A stretch of 64,000 nt of DNA from Podarcis raffonei (taxonomy: Eukaryota; Chordata; Lepidosauria; Squamata; Lacertidae), in the NCBI RefSeq assembly GCF_027172205.1, contig NC_070614.1:39872001-39936000 (forward strand), given 5' to 3'. This document shows positions 22,179 to 34,698 of this stretch, piece by piece (position 1 is the stretch's first letter; each line of letters starts with the position of its first letter). Below the pieces are notes generated by a model, which did no database searches, was not told the origin of the DNA, and saw only the letters and a program-made list of their open reading frames with translations. The translations under genes were made by a program, and so were the position numbers.

Positions 22179-25100
22179 ATGGCAATGAGCGGGGAGGGGG
22201 ATCCTCCCGGGGAACGAGAGGCGATCCTGCAGCAGTTCTACGCCGACAGGGTCTTACTGTCCGGGGACAAAGGCTGGAGGGTCGGGAAGAATTTCTTCGT
22301 GGTAAAAAGCACGGTGGAGAAGATGGTGAAATGGGCCTATGAATCCAGCACCGGGCTCTACCCCAACGACCCCATCCCGGTCGGCAGCCACAGGGAAGGG
22401 CTGCACCTTCAAGTGGAAGGGAGTTCCAACGGTTTCGACTTCCTCATCCCCGCGAGGTATAACCCCAAGCTGGCGCTCGCAAGTGGGGGCATCGCCAAGG
22501 AGCCTGGCAGCTATGAAAAGAAGCTGCCCACCTACATATTCCGCGAGCAAGGGCTGCCCGTGTTTCGCTGGGGCACCAAAGTCCTTGTGGACCTCGAGGC
22601 TTTCGGGGAGCTGTACGTGGAAGTCCACTGCCACCGGCAAGCGGAGCGCCTGGCGGATGAGGACGACGAGGAAGACCTGGATTTCTTAGATGAGTGCAAG
22701 GTAGATTTCGACAGAGTGGCATCATCACCATTGTCATTTTGATGATGATGATTCTACTTCAAAAAAGTCTTTAAAGCAGTTTAGGACGTTATAAAAGTAT
22801 CACACATAAGTACAAAAAAAAGTGAACTAAAAATAAGCATTTTGAAGTGGTACAAAACAATTAAGTAAAATCCTCCTGAATATCAATATGAACTAGAACT
22901 ACTATCATACATTATCATTAACTTGGTGGAACTTCTGAGACCTGAATGTTCAGAGCACATTTTAAGTCAGTTTTCTGATTTGATTGTTTAACTTGATTTA
23001 TTTGTATTGTGCCTTTTATACTGTGAAACCACCTAAAGACGGGCAGAACAATCCAAGCTATGGGAAGCTGGTAAAATTCCCACTGTCTTAAATGATGCCA
23101 GCTTAAGTTAGGCTGGTGTAGTCTGAGGTTGTGCTTTATGCTGGCGTGAGCACAGCCAGGGAGTGTGGGTTTTACACTGGTGTAGCCCCCAGCTCAGCTA
23201 AGACCCGCTAAATCCACACCTCCTGGTGGATCTGGGGTTACCTTTTTCCAACCCAAGGGGATGCAAAATCCAGTGACCCGCTTTGTTTTCTCTTTGTCCA
23301 GGAGAGCCTCAGCCACCACCACCTGGACCCTGTCCAAATCTTGGAGGACTTTCACCGACATATAGAAATCGCTTTGGACCCAGGTACAGCCATGTCAGTG
23401 CAGGTGGCGTGCTAACATTTCCTTTGGTCTGAGGGTTGCTTGAGAGAGGGACAAATTGAACTCCTAAACTTGTAGTCAGTCTCACACACACACCCTCCCC
23501 CCGTTATAGCATGCTATTCTGTAAACCTCACAATCCGATTCCTCAGATACCTGGACTTACAGGTGCTTTTCCTCTAAGGAGACCTGGCAGCCATCCTAAA
23601 GAAATTCAGGTTGCCGCCTTTGTTCTGAACAGGTACCCTATATTTATGCAACAGGAGGAAATTCAACAGGCTTAATATCACATCACCACGCTGAGAAAAG
23701 CTGCACCTGTTATAATGAATTTCCACTTGTCATGTAATTAAAAGCAGAACAATCCTTTTTAGGAAACATTGGAGTAGGGGTTTGGGAGCCTGAATGTCAG
23801 GCCATTCGCAATTCTCCATTAACTTATTTTCTCGAACTTTTCTTTCCTGCCTTCCCAGAGTGCACCCATCCCCGGCAAAATGGTAAGTCCAAAAACATGT
23901 AGAAATTATTTTCCCATTGGGAGAAGCCATTTGCAAGGGGGGGGGGGTTGGATTTGGCCTACGGTTGCTTATTTCCAAATATATAATTGAACTTAGCAGC
24001 ATTCCTTGAATTTCCCCCTTGACCATTAGATCCTGTTTTCCGGCAAAAACTCTTCCGCTCCCGCGTACCCAAGATAGACAACTGGATGAGACGTGAGTCT
24101 ATTTTTTGAGATGTATGTTTATTGCAGATTCCCTCAAATGTAAAAATATCAGAGTGAGTTCTGTCCTTGCCAACACTTTCCTTCAATAATTAACCAGTCA
24201 GATATGAATAGATTTTAAAATTGCATTGGAAGAGCTCTGTGGACAGAGTATGACCTCTTCTGGAGTGGAGGCAGGTAACCACATCACAGACCTGCCACCT
24301 ATCCTTCTGTATAAGGGACAGACTTTATACTTAAATACAGTGGTGCCCCGCAAGACGAATGCCTCGCAAGACGGAAAACCCACCAGACGAAAGGGTTTTC
24401 AGTTTTGGAGGTGCTTCGCAAAACAAATTTCCTATAGGCTTGCTTCGCAAGACAAAAATGTCTTGCGAGTTCCTGCGGGGTTCCCCCCCCCCTTTTCCCC
24501 AAGCCGCTTATCAGCTGATCCGCTAAGCCGCTTATCAGCTGATCCGCTAAGCCGCTAATAGCGCTAAGCCGCCAATGGGCTTGTTTTGCAAGACGAAAAA
24601 ACCGCAAGACGAAGAGACTCACGGAACGGATTCTTTTCGTCTTGCGAGGCACCACTGTAAAAATATTTCTGATCACCTAGCCTTTTAGATTCTTGGGAGA
24701 GTAACAGGACTGGCTTGCTATTATTTATGTTTGCTTGTGTTTCTATTACTGTTGTAATGCCATGACTGGTTTACCATTAAGATTTATAGGCTGCACACTG
24801 CTGTAGGTATTCCCAAAACCCTCAAGAAAGGCATTGAAGAAATGAAAAATGCAATAACTTTATTGTTCCTTCCCCTTGATTCCTGGGGGCAATCATGCTT
24901 TGTCTGTGCCCTATGCAGAGAACATCACACTGGAGGCCCTGAATTTGGAGAGTCCTGCCATCCAGTTGGTTTTCCTTGAAGGGACGGAAACTGTCCCAGT
25001 GAAGCTGGTCCCTGCCATCCAGGGAGCCTTCAAGCTCTCCAACCAGTGGCTGAGAGAAGACCTGGCCCACCTTTCCGACTGGTGGGATGGGGACCTGGCC

Positions 25101-26416
25101 AACGAAAAGAAAAGCTTTCTCCGGAAAGCAGCCGTCGTTCAGGAAGTTGGACCAGAGCTGATAGCCAAGGGAGGATTTTGGAGGTAAAAAAAAGTAAACA
25201 AACTTAGCAGCCGAGAGGGAGCAAAAGGTTACTCTCTGGTGGGAAAGCAGCGCTTGGCATGCATTCAGAAACAGGCAACTTTTTCAGTAGTCAAAAGTTG
25301 ACCTTTTGGCTCAATTTTTATTTCTGAAGTTTAATAAAAGGGGTTTCCCTCCGCCAAAAAAAGGCCTTTTATCTTAAGGCAAGATATGTTACGCTTCCAC
25401 TGAAATATCAAACCTTTATTTTTAATACCATCTCATTTCTGCCTCCTGCAGTAACAATAGGAGCTAAGAGGACTATTAAGAGTTCATCCAACTAAGGAAC
25501 TGTTTTCTTTTCCATAAACACTGTGTTCTAATGGAGCCAATCTCTCTCTGGGCCCAGGCTCTCTTTCAGCCATGCCGAGACTGTCATTCTTGAGGACGTT
25601 GACGCTGATGGCGGGCAGAGGGCGGCAGCTTTGAGACTGCTTAAGTTTGTCAACGTGACAAAATGGACGCCAGAGTACGGCAAAATCTTGACTTCCTACC
25701 ATCTCAAGGTGAATCTCCTAATTAAATGCTGCACCGACTGGTGAGGTAAAATAACCGAAATGCAAGCAGTGCTATCTGTCGCCAGGCCAGTGTTTTCCAT
25801 CCCCTCAGGGGCCTCTTTCACACACTTGGAACCTGATATCAAGGCCCTTATATTTGCTTCTAGTCAGAATGGAGGAAAACGTAGCCAAGGAGTCAGCAAT
25901 ATGATGCGCTCCACATTCCTTTTTCCCAACTTCCTGAAGCACACCAGAACTGCCCATGCTGTTGAACCTCTAAGAGCCACAAATACCTAACATTTCCCTC
26001 CTCTCTTCCTCTTGCAGACCATTTTGCTGTGGTGCTGTGAAATCTACCCGCAGAAGGAACAGTGGGAGACTCTACTGTCCTCCCTGGAAGCCCTCCTGAG
26101 GCTCCTACGCCACACCCTCGCCAAGAGAAACCTCCCGCACTACTTCCTGCGGCCCGTCAACCTCTTCAGCAGGCGCTACAAATCCAGCAGCTCCACCTAT
26201 GGCCCCCTAGCCTTGGAGGTCGAAGCGATGCTGGGCGATCCTGTGGGATACCTTCTGCCGGATCCTGAATGGCAGGACCACTGTGCCACTGGAGAGTTTG
26301 AGGAGAAGATGGCGGCTCTCCGGGAGTTTAAAGAAAATCACCGGGAAGATCTGAAGGAGCTGAAGAGGATGCAGGAGGAGCATATGTATGAGGAGGTGGA
26401 GATATCCGAAGCTTAA
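22179..26416 (+). CDS. Mab-21/cGAS-superfamily protein, MAB21L3-like
   Basis: Seven exons (22179-22700, 23302-23383, 23859-23882, 24030-24092, 24919-25183, 25558-25708, 26018-26416) join in phase to 501 residues. The start has a perfect Kozak context (CCACCATGG). The family is the Mab-21/cGAS nucleotidyltransferase fold. The Gly-Ser loop is VGSHREG (G69-S70). WRLSFSHAE (318-326) matches both cGAS (WRLSFSH) and MAB21L3 (WQLSFLRAE). SYHLKT (365-370) matches cGAS SYHVKT. YFLRPVNLF (411-419) ends the core. The C-terminal half is closest to MAB21L3, including the DADGG segment. Acidic catalytic positions are poor: NGFD at 84-87 keeps one acid where cGAS has E-x-D, and K259 in VKLVPAI stands where an Asp is usual. 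The cGAS zinc ribbon is absent. An acidic run follows residue 159, and the C-terminus is Glu-rich and probably helical. It may be a sensor or scaffold rather than an enzyme. A ligand cannot be named. AATAAA is at 27120. Confidence 0.88.
23645..23725. repeat. Short inverted-repeat element
   Basis: 'ggaaattcaacaggc' at the left and 'cacctgttataatgaatttcc' at the right form a hairpin, in intron 2 of the Mab-21/cGAS-like gene. The same 'gaaattcaacaggtg' word occurs at 12122, 13530 (as 'caaccggtg') and 57501. Confidence 0.5.
24338..24657. mobile_element. Tigger-like hairpin element, CAGTGGTGCCCCG subfamily
   Basis: CAGTGGTGCCCCGCAAGACG at the left and 'cttgcgaggcaccactg' at the right, TA on both flanks. 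It contains a short direct duplication ('ccgcttatcagctgatccgc' twice, about 24506-24550). It lies in intron 4 of the Mab-21/cGAS-like gene. Confidence 0.8.
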
Positions 26417-26729
26417 AGGCCGAGTCCTGTGTGAAGGACTAGAAATCCAGAAAAGCATTGGTCCACGCAGCATGGAACTGGCCATTCTGCCATAGCTTTC
26501 CCACAATTCCAGATTCCAGGCCTCATGACCACAGAGGTAAAAAACTGAACAGCATTTGGGCAAAGTCAAACGAAAGATCACAGAAAGGTGCCATACAGGG
26601 AGGACATCTGAACTGCTCCTTGACATTTCTGCCCACTTGCTCCCATCAGCTCCGTATGAGTCACTGTGGTGTGATGGCTCGCCAGGATGAGGAACCGATA
26701 GCCTTCCATATGCTGTGGGACTAAAACTT

Positions 26730-26800
26730 CCAGCACTCCAGGCCAGCACTGCCAATGGTCAGGGATGATGGGAGTTGTAGTCCACCTGGCTGGAGGGCCC
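26730..26800. repeat. hAT-type MITE fragment in the 3' UTR of the Mab-21/cGAS-like gene
   Basis: 'gggatgatgggagttgtagt' is the core of a family that also occurs at 10520-10610, 36000-36062, 52855-52915 and, complete, at 53460-53595. Confidence 0.55.
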
Positions 26801-27119
26801 TTGAATCCCTGTCCCCAGGCTTGAGTGCTGGACTGGAGAGACCCAAGTTCGAGTTCTGCCACAAAGCTGAACATTATGTCAGCCATCGCCTCTCGGATTC
26901 ACCTACCTTACACAAGATTTTTGAGAGAACAAGAAGGGAACTCCGTATGCTTCCTCAAATGAAGGATAGGACAAAGACATAGCAACAAACATTCCGAGGG
27001 CATCCATATTTCAGTCTAAAAAAAATTGTTTTAATGCATTTAACTCGAAATAGATTTAACAGCTTTTTGCCTGTGATGTAAGGTTTATCCTGACTGTGGA
27101 ATTGGGGGTTTCTAGTTAC

Positions 27120-27125
27120 AATAAA
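27120..27125 (+). terminator. Polyadenylation signal of the Mab-21/cGAS-like gene
   Basis: AATAAA about 700 bases after the stop codon. It is the first good signal in the 3' UTR and lies about 240 bp from the convergent THOC6 stop. Confidence 0.6.
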
Positions 27126-27362
27126 CACAGTTCCCAATTCCTTTCATTTTCCCCCCCACAACTTTAAAACCCATGAAGTTCATGCCCAAGCAGGTCCAGG
27201 GGTTTCTTTTTCCTTAGTGAAGAGTCTCCTTTTCCCAACTGACAGTCCAGCTACCTGTGGCTCACTCATCCCTGAACGCAGCAGCCTGTCGAGTGGCGCT
27301 GCCTGTCCTGCCCAGGCACTCCTTGAACAGCACCAGTTTATGGAAACGGAATCGTCTGAGCC

Positions 27363-30300
27363 TTAAGAGAAGGTGAGGGAAAAGGCCCGGTAACCAAAGT
27401 TGGTGAAGACGTCGATGCGATGGCTGCTTCCGGCAGCTGTCAGCACCTGATGGCGAAGAGGAAGGGAAGATGAGAGGAAAGAGGTTTATCAGTTATGGGG
27501 CGGCGGAAGGCCCACCCACTGCCCCACCCGCTCTGCTTCTAACCTTGCCCACCCCTTCTCTCTTGCTTTGCTCCCCACCATCACCAGCCACGGAAACAAA
27601 GCCATTGTTCTGCCCAGCAGAAAACAGCAAGTACTCAAGCCCAGGGATGAGGAACCTCAGGGGCAGGGACCACATCCAGTCCTCCAGGTCTCTGATCCTT
27701 GGGATTCTCCCCGGGCCACACACCTTCTTCCCAGGCCATGCCCTCAGTGGTCATGCTTTGCACTCTTCCTTGAGTGATTTATTTTATTTTATTATTTTGC
27801 CTGGCTGGGATGTGTCCTTGAACTCTGACAATGCCTCTTGTTTGCCTGGAGGGGAGTGTGAGTGCATGTAGGAATTAGCCTAGGGTACTAAGGTAAGGTT
27901 TACATTCCTTGCCCCCCACCCCAACTTTTTGTCTCTGGTCCTGTCCCTGCATATGACCCTCCAAATGTTGCTTAGAAGGGACCCCTGGATTGCAAAATGT
28001 TCCTACCCCAGTCCTAATAAAAGACCATCTTCTCCCACATGCCTCTGCCTACCCCCAGTCAGATCTCTGATGGAGGCTGAGGAATGCAGAACTGGCAAGT
28101 ATGCAGGGCAGGGCCTTCTGGGTTGTGGCACCCAGACTGGAGAACTCCCTCTCTTATGGAGCACATATGACTCCCTTTCTGTTGCTATTTCAACACCTCG
28201 GTTCAACCTCCTAGGTTCAATGGGCCTATGGCCCACCCCCTTATTATTGTATGGTTCTCCAGTGTGGTTTTCATTTCTGTGCCACAGATATCGCTTCAGG
28301 TTTGGGGTTGATTTTTTTTTTTACATACTTTTCCCAAGATAATTTGCCGTTTACTCATAGCTGTGTTTTAAATTTGGTTTGTCGGCTGCCTTGAGATTCC
28401 CACTTTATAGGGATATAGTTGTTTTAATTTACCGGGGGCGAGGGTCCCACAAACTCGCCATTTGGCGGTCCAGACCTCTGGGTTTCTACAAACTGAAGCC
28501 CAAATTCACTACTTCTGCAGGTCCAACCTCTCATTCACCAAGCCCCCTTGCTCCTTGGAAGCTTGGCACATTCTTATTTCAGCCCCTCCCCCACGTCCTG
28601 CCCCTTCCAAGCAGAATTCCAGCCCAGGCCAGACACCCTCCTGCCGCCCAGGAGCTTACCTTGTGCTCTGGCGAGTGTTCGTTGATGGAAAGAGAGTGGA
28701 TGCAACGTGGGATGCAAGGGATTTGAGCCTTCACTTCCCCACTGATCTGTAAATGGTTAATGGTGGGGCTGTGGCCAGCCGAGAGAATCTGCGGAAGACA
28801 GATCATCAGGGCGGGGAAACAGGGTGCTGAGTGAAAGGGTGGGTTGAATAGCTGTCAACCTTCCTTTTTTTTGCAGGAAATTCCCTTATTCCAGAGCCAT
28901 TTCCCGCTGCTATCCCGGATTGTTAGATATCCCGTAGACTGTCCCCGGGACAGCTGAGGCTGCTGGTCCCTTATTTTCGAGGATGCTGATCCCTTATTTT
29001 CAAATCTGAAAGTTGACAGCTATGGTGGGTGGCAATGAAACCATTTTTATGAAGAATAAAAAATTTGGCGCAAAAGGGAAGAGCAAAGGAAGGGGAAATA
29101 AGACTGGTTGGATGAAGGAATAAGAACAAAGGAGCAGGGGGAAGAAATGCAGGAATCAAGGGAATGAGGAAGCCAGCGAGATGGGAGGCTATGTGTCCCC
29201 CAACCCCCAGGGGGAATGACTCACCAAGTCCTGGTAGAACATGACTTGCTGCTGACACTGGGGCACGGGGAATATCGTGGTAGGTGTGACGGACCGCAGG
29301 TGCCACAGAGTGAGCGCTGGGCCTCCACCACACACCTGTGGAAGGAGAAACAGCAAAAAGGTTGGAGACCTGAGGGGAGGGATCTTGAACTGGGAAGTCA
29401 GGGCCCTCCATACTAGGGCCAGGGACTGGTCTAAGGTGCAGCCACCATACAAACCTAAGGGAAAGGTTAATAAATGGGTCCTTCAAATGCATGTTAAAGG
29501 GGCGCCCCAGATCTGAAAAAGTGGAAGACGGCTGCCTTAGGGAACCCACAACCTGCCGATGACAAAAGCTCTCTGCAAGAGCAGTTTTGCTCACCCAGTA
29601 CACCAAACACTTGTCCATTGCAAATGTCAACAGGCCCCCTGGCTTCCAAGGCCAGTTTCAGAAAATATGGGCAGAACAGGGAGCTCCAAAGAAGGGAAGC
29701 CAACGTCTCTGGACATCCCATGCGACATCCGAGAACAGCAAGGCTCAGTGAACAACCTCCTCCTTCCCTCCCAGACTGCTGCACCCCAGCTCAATACATC
29801 TTGGGATATTTAAGCTGTTCTCTTTCTGCAGCCAAGAGTCAATGAACTCACCATCCAGTCGGACTCGGTTGCCAGGCAACGGATCCACTTCCCGTTCTGC
29901 GGCCTGTTGCATTCCTAAGGGAGTTGAGGGGAGCATTAGGGGAAGGTGGCCGAAGGAAGCAATGGTTAAGTGGTGAAGCTGGTTATCGAAAATGAGTAAG
30001 GGCTCCATTTCCTCAAAGGTTTCTCTTCAATAAAATATGAGATCGCAAGTGTGATGTTGTCTCCTGTTAATATAGGTTCCTAGTTTTTATTAGGGGTTGT
30101 TGTTTTGAGGAGTTGCAAACACTTTGATAATAACAGCAGCTTAGTTTGCATATTTTTCTCTACTTTGTAAATTATTTTTAAAATTTCTGGATAGATGGAG
30201 AATGGAAGAATGGGGAGGGATAGGAAGGCACTGTGTTCCCTGGGGCAGAGGGAAATGGGATAAAACCGCAATACCTCATAAGGTTATCTAAAAGGGTTTA

Positions 30301-33300
30301 ATCCTGGATGGTGATTTGGAAATGGGCTATTAATCTTTCTCACTGCTGCTAAGATCAGTATAGTGGTCAATTAGACCACTATTTATCTGAGTGGTTTCAT
30401 AAAACGTGGAATATAATAGCTCCATTATCTAAACTGACATATTACAGGAGAATGCATAAATAACAACAGTCAACCTAATCTATGGAACAACAGTTTGTTT
30501 ATGATGTTTTGGAATGACAAACGTCAGGAAAATATCCAGTCATATACTTAATTTTGCTTTATTATAACTAATATTTTATTGTTTGTTTTCCTTTATGATT
30601 ATTGTTTGATGCCTTCTTACATTAAAAATAAAGTTGTTGATGATGATGATTACATTACCTCATATTTATGTACTTCAATTGATTGAACCTGACCTCCAGT
30701 ACGTAAATCTGCAAAGAGAGAGAAATAAAGTCCATGGTTTGTCTAGTCAACTGTAGCTCAGTGGCAGATCATCTCTTTGCATTCAGAAAGACCCTGGTTC
30801 AATCCTCAGCATCTCTACTAAGGGGTGGGAGGGACCCCACCTGAAACCCCTGCCATTAACCATAGACAACATGTTGCTAGATGGACCACAGGCCTCAGTA
30901 TAGGCAGCTTCCTATGTTGCATATACACCATCCCAGTCCTAGAAAACAAGCCAAAGGGGGTGTCAGCAACTGATCATCTAAAGAGATTGGAAGAAAATGG
31001 AGCAGTGGGATCCCTGTGGCATTGGCTCGTCCCCAAACATTCTGAAGATATTCTCTGAATCACCTTTAAGTAAGTGACATCCGCCCTGCTTTTCAAGAAA
31101 CTGCTAAGAGCAAACAAATATGGAATCTAAGATATAATCCAAGAGTTAAAACAAACCTTACGACCATTAGCCATATAACAGAGAACAGAAGTTTAAAAGG
31201 CACAGATTGATACCCAAAGATGGCTTACATCCACAGCATACATTTAAAGCAGGATGATACCACTTTTAACAGTCACGGAGAATCCTGCGAACTGTGGTTT
31301 GCTCAGAGTGCTGACTTCACATAGCTACAGTTTCCTGCACTGTTGACCAACTACAGTTCACAGGGTTTTTTATATCTGTTAAAGGTATCATAGCGCTTTA
31401 AATGTATGGTGTGGATGTTGCCCGAGTCATATTCAAATCAGCGAACATAAGTAACCAAGACGCCTGTTTCAGGACTGCGGGGTCACCACCACTGAGAAGG
31501 CCCTACCCTGACAGGGTTCAGATTTGGCTTCCTTCAGAGATGGGACATGCAGATGGGATCTGCCCAACTGATTTTAAAGCACGGGGCAGGGATTATATGG
31601 GGAGACGATCTCTCAGAGAAACAGCAGGCGGCAAGGAGGCTGCAGATCCTCACCCCAAAGGCGCACGGTGCCATCCTCACTCCCTGACAGGCACTCTCTG
31701 AGCTGGTCTCGAAGGGCCAGGCAGTGGATATAATCGGTGTGGCCTTGATATTCATGCTGTGACAGAGAGAGACGAAACAGAGTATGACTTGCAGTGGATG
31801 GAGGTAGGACACATTCTGGAGGCTGCAGAGATATGCTACAGAATAACTGAGAAATTATATTATGATACTCTATTGCTGTTGCAGAACAACACAGAATCCT
31901 GAAAAGCTATTTTTATTAAGTTTTCAATAACCATAAACAAGGGGAAAAGCCTTGGAGTTTGGAAATTGAGAATCTGACAGATTAAGAGGATTTATTTCCA
32001 GTTTATAATAACAATTTTGGGATACTCTAATGCAGAGAAGCCCCTGTAGGAGATGAGAAGGAGTTGCCTTAAATAAACCTCTTCTCTCCCGGCATTTCAT
32101 CAGCCCCATGATGCTAGAGGCACGACTCACCGTGAAGGCGCCAGATTCCAGATCCATCATGTGAATGGAACAGTCTCCCCCAGCCATTAGAAGACTATTA
32201 TCCTGAAGGAGGAAGGGGGAGAAGCAGCAAGAATGAGGCCGAGGCAGATGAGTGAACCATGCCAAACCCTCCCCATATTGCACTGCGCCTGTACCTTGAG
32301 GTTCAGCTGAAGGCTGTTGATTTCTGGCACCTCCAAGCTGCTCCTGAGCAGAAAAGCAAAGAGAGAATTTTTGCCATCTGTACATGCATAAAGAGGAAGG
32401 AAAGATGGCAATGGTGAAAGGGGGAAATCAAAGTTATACCCATAAGGCGGCCTCCTGCTCCAGGCTTCTTTGCAACCCTACGGCAGAAGGCAGAAGAAGG
32501 TTAAGAGGAACACAGTCAAAAGGAAGTCGGGAGAAACGTGGGAGGGGAACCGATGAGCCAGCCGCCCTTACCTTCTTCACAATCTCACTCCAGTTCCAGG
32601 CCTTGACTTCCCCATTGCCAGCACTGAGCAGCTGCCGGTCTGTGGAAACCAGGGCATAGACGGGACCTTCGTGAGCTGTGGGAAGAAGCAGCACCTGAAA
32701 TGGATGGATTTTGGCATGGCAGTGGTGAAGTGCATTCTGGGAAATCCCCAGCTTGCCACCCTGAAGTTCCAGAGTTTAACTTTGCCAGGAACGCATTTTA
32801 TTTCAATCTCATTTGCAGAGGGCTTGCAAGCCCGTGGCCAGATTCAAAGGGGCCTTGGGGGCAAGGACAGTCCTGGGAGAGCCCCCTCCCTTGGTTAGCT
32901 TACCAATCAGCAGGGGCAGGACTGTGAGAAGGAGAGGCCACTGTGACCACTTGGCCCACTGCTCCCCTCAGTGAAGGGCCCTTAAAATTAAAGGAGTCGT
33001 GTTAGGTATGTCAACACGGCAAATCATCACACAGGCACCCAGCTAAGGTGGGGAGAGGGTCTCCAAATTGGCACTTTAGAGGGATGGCAGGGGCAGGCGG
33101 TGGCACTGAATAATGGCACTGATGCACAGGCCCCTCCAGGTGTATCCTGCAATGCATCATTGGCACAATAATAGCATGTTGGTGGTGGATTTATACAATC
33201 ATCCACACATCATTCTGCTTTATTAGTTCTTCTGTGATGCCTCCCCAATGATATTGTATAAAAGGCCTCAGCCCAGTATTCCTGAAGGAGCGTCTCCACC

Positions 33301-33861
33301 CCCATCGTTCAGCCCGGACACTGAGGTCCAGCTCCGAGGGCCGTCTGGCAGTTCCCTCCCTGCGAGAAGTGAGGTTACAGGGAACCAGGCAGCAGGCCTT
33401 CTCGGTAGTGGTGCCTACCCTGTGGAACGCCCTCCCTTCAGATGTCAAGGAAATAAAACAACTATCTGACTTTTAGAAAAAATCTGAAGGCAGCCTTGTT
33501 TAGGAAAAAAATTAAAGTTTGATGGTTTATTGTGTTTTTTAATATTCTGTTGGAAGCCACCCAGAGTGGCTGGGGAAACCTAGCCAGATGGGTGGGGTAT
33601 AAATAATCAATTATTATTACATTGGTACCTCGTGTTACATACGCTTCAGGTTACATACACTTCAGATTACAGACTCCGCTAACCCAGAAATAGTACCTCG
33701 GGTTAAGAACTTTGCTTCAGGATGAGAACAGAAATTGTGCAGCGGCGGCACAGCAGCAGCAGGAGGCCCCATTAGCTAAAGTGGTGCTTCAGGTTAAGAA
33801 CAGTTTCAGGTTAAGAACGGACCTCCGGAATGAATTAAGTACTCAACCCGAGGTACCACTG

Positions 33862-33913
<52 letters not shown>

Positions 33914-34662
33914 TTTATTTATATCCCGCCCTCCCCTGCCAAAGCCGGGCTCAGGGCGGCTAACAACAATAAAACAATACAAAAGTACAACACAAACAAC
34001 ACTCTAAAATCATTCATTATAAAATTAATTAAATTCAAGCCACTGGCCACCATTGGGCCAGAGCTCCGCGAAGATTGCCGAGGGAGGGAGTCAGGCTGTG
34101 CCCTGGCCAAAGGCCTGGCGGAACAGCTCTGTCTTGCAGGCCCTGCGGAAAGATGTCAAGTCCCGCAGGGCCCTAGTCTCTTGTGACAGAGTGTTCCACC
34201 AGGTCGGAGCCACAGTCGAAAAAGCCCTGGCTCTAGTTGAGGCCAGCCTAACTTCTCTGTGGCCTGGGACCTTCAAGATGTTTTTATTTGAAGACCGTAA
34301 GTTTCTCTGTGGGGCATACCAGGAGAGGCGGTCCCGTAGGTACGAGGGTCCTAGGCCGTATAGGGCTTTAAAGGTTAAAACCAGCACCTTAAACCTGATC
34401 CTGTACTCCACCGGGAGCCAGTGGAGTTGATATAGCACCGGATGAATGTGATCTCGCAGCGAAGACCCCGTAAGGAGTCTCGCCGCAGCATTCTGCACCC
34501 GTTGGAGTTTCTGGGTCAGTCTTAAGGGCAGCCCCACGTAGAGCGAGTTACAATAATCCAGTCTGGAGGTGACCGTCGCGTGGATCACAGTGGCTAGGTC
34601 AGGGCGAGAGAGGTAAGGAGCCAACTGCTTAGCTTGGCGGAGATGGAAATTATTATTATATA

Positions 34663-34698
<36 letters not shown>

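Noticed and set aside
22254-22640. 128-codon minus frame
   Set aside because: It is a shadow of exon 1 of the Mab-21/cGAS-like gene, whose plus frame matches the family.
26207-26755. 182-codon minus frame
   Set aside because: It is a shadow of the last exon and 3' UTR of the Mab-21/cGAS-like gene.
34053-34430. 125-codon plus-strand frame
   Set aside because: It is the antisense of the L2/CR1-type LINE frame on the other strand.
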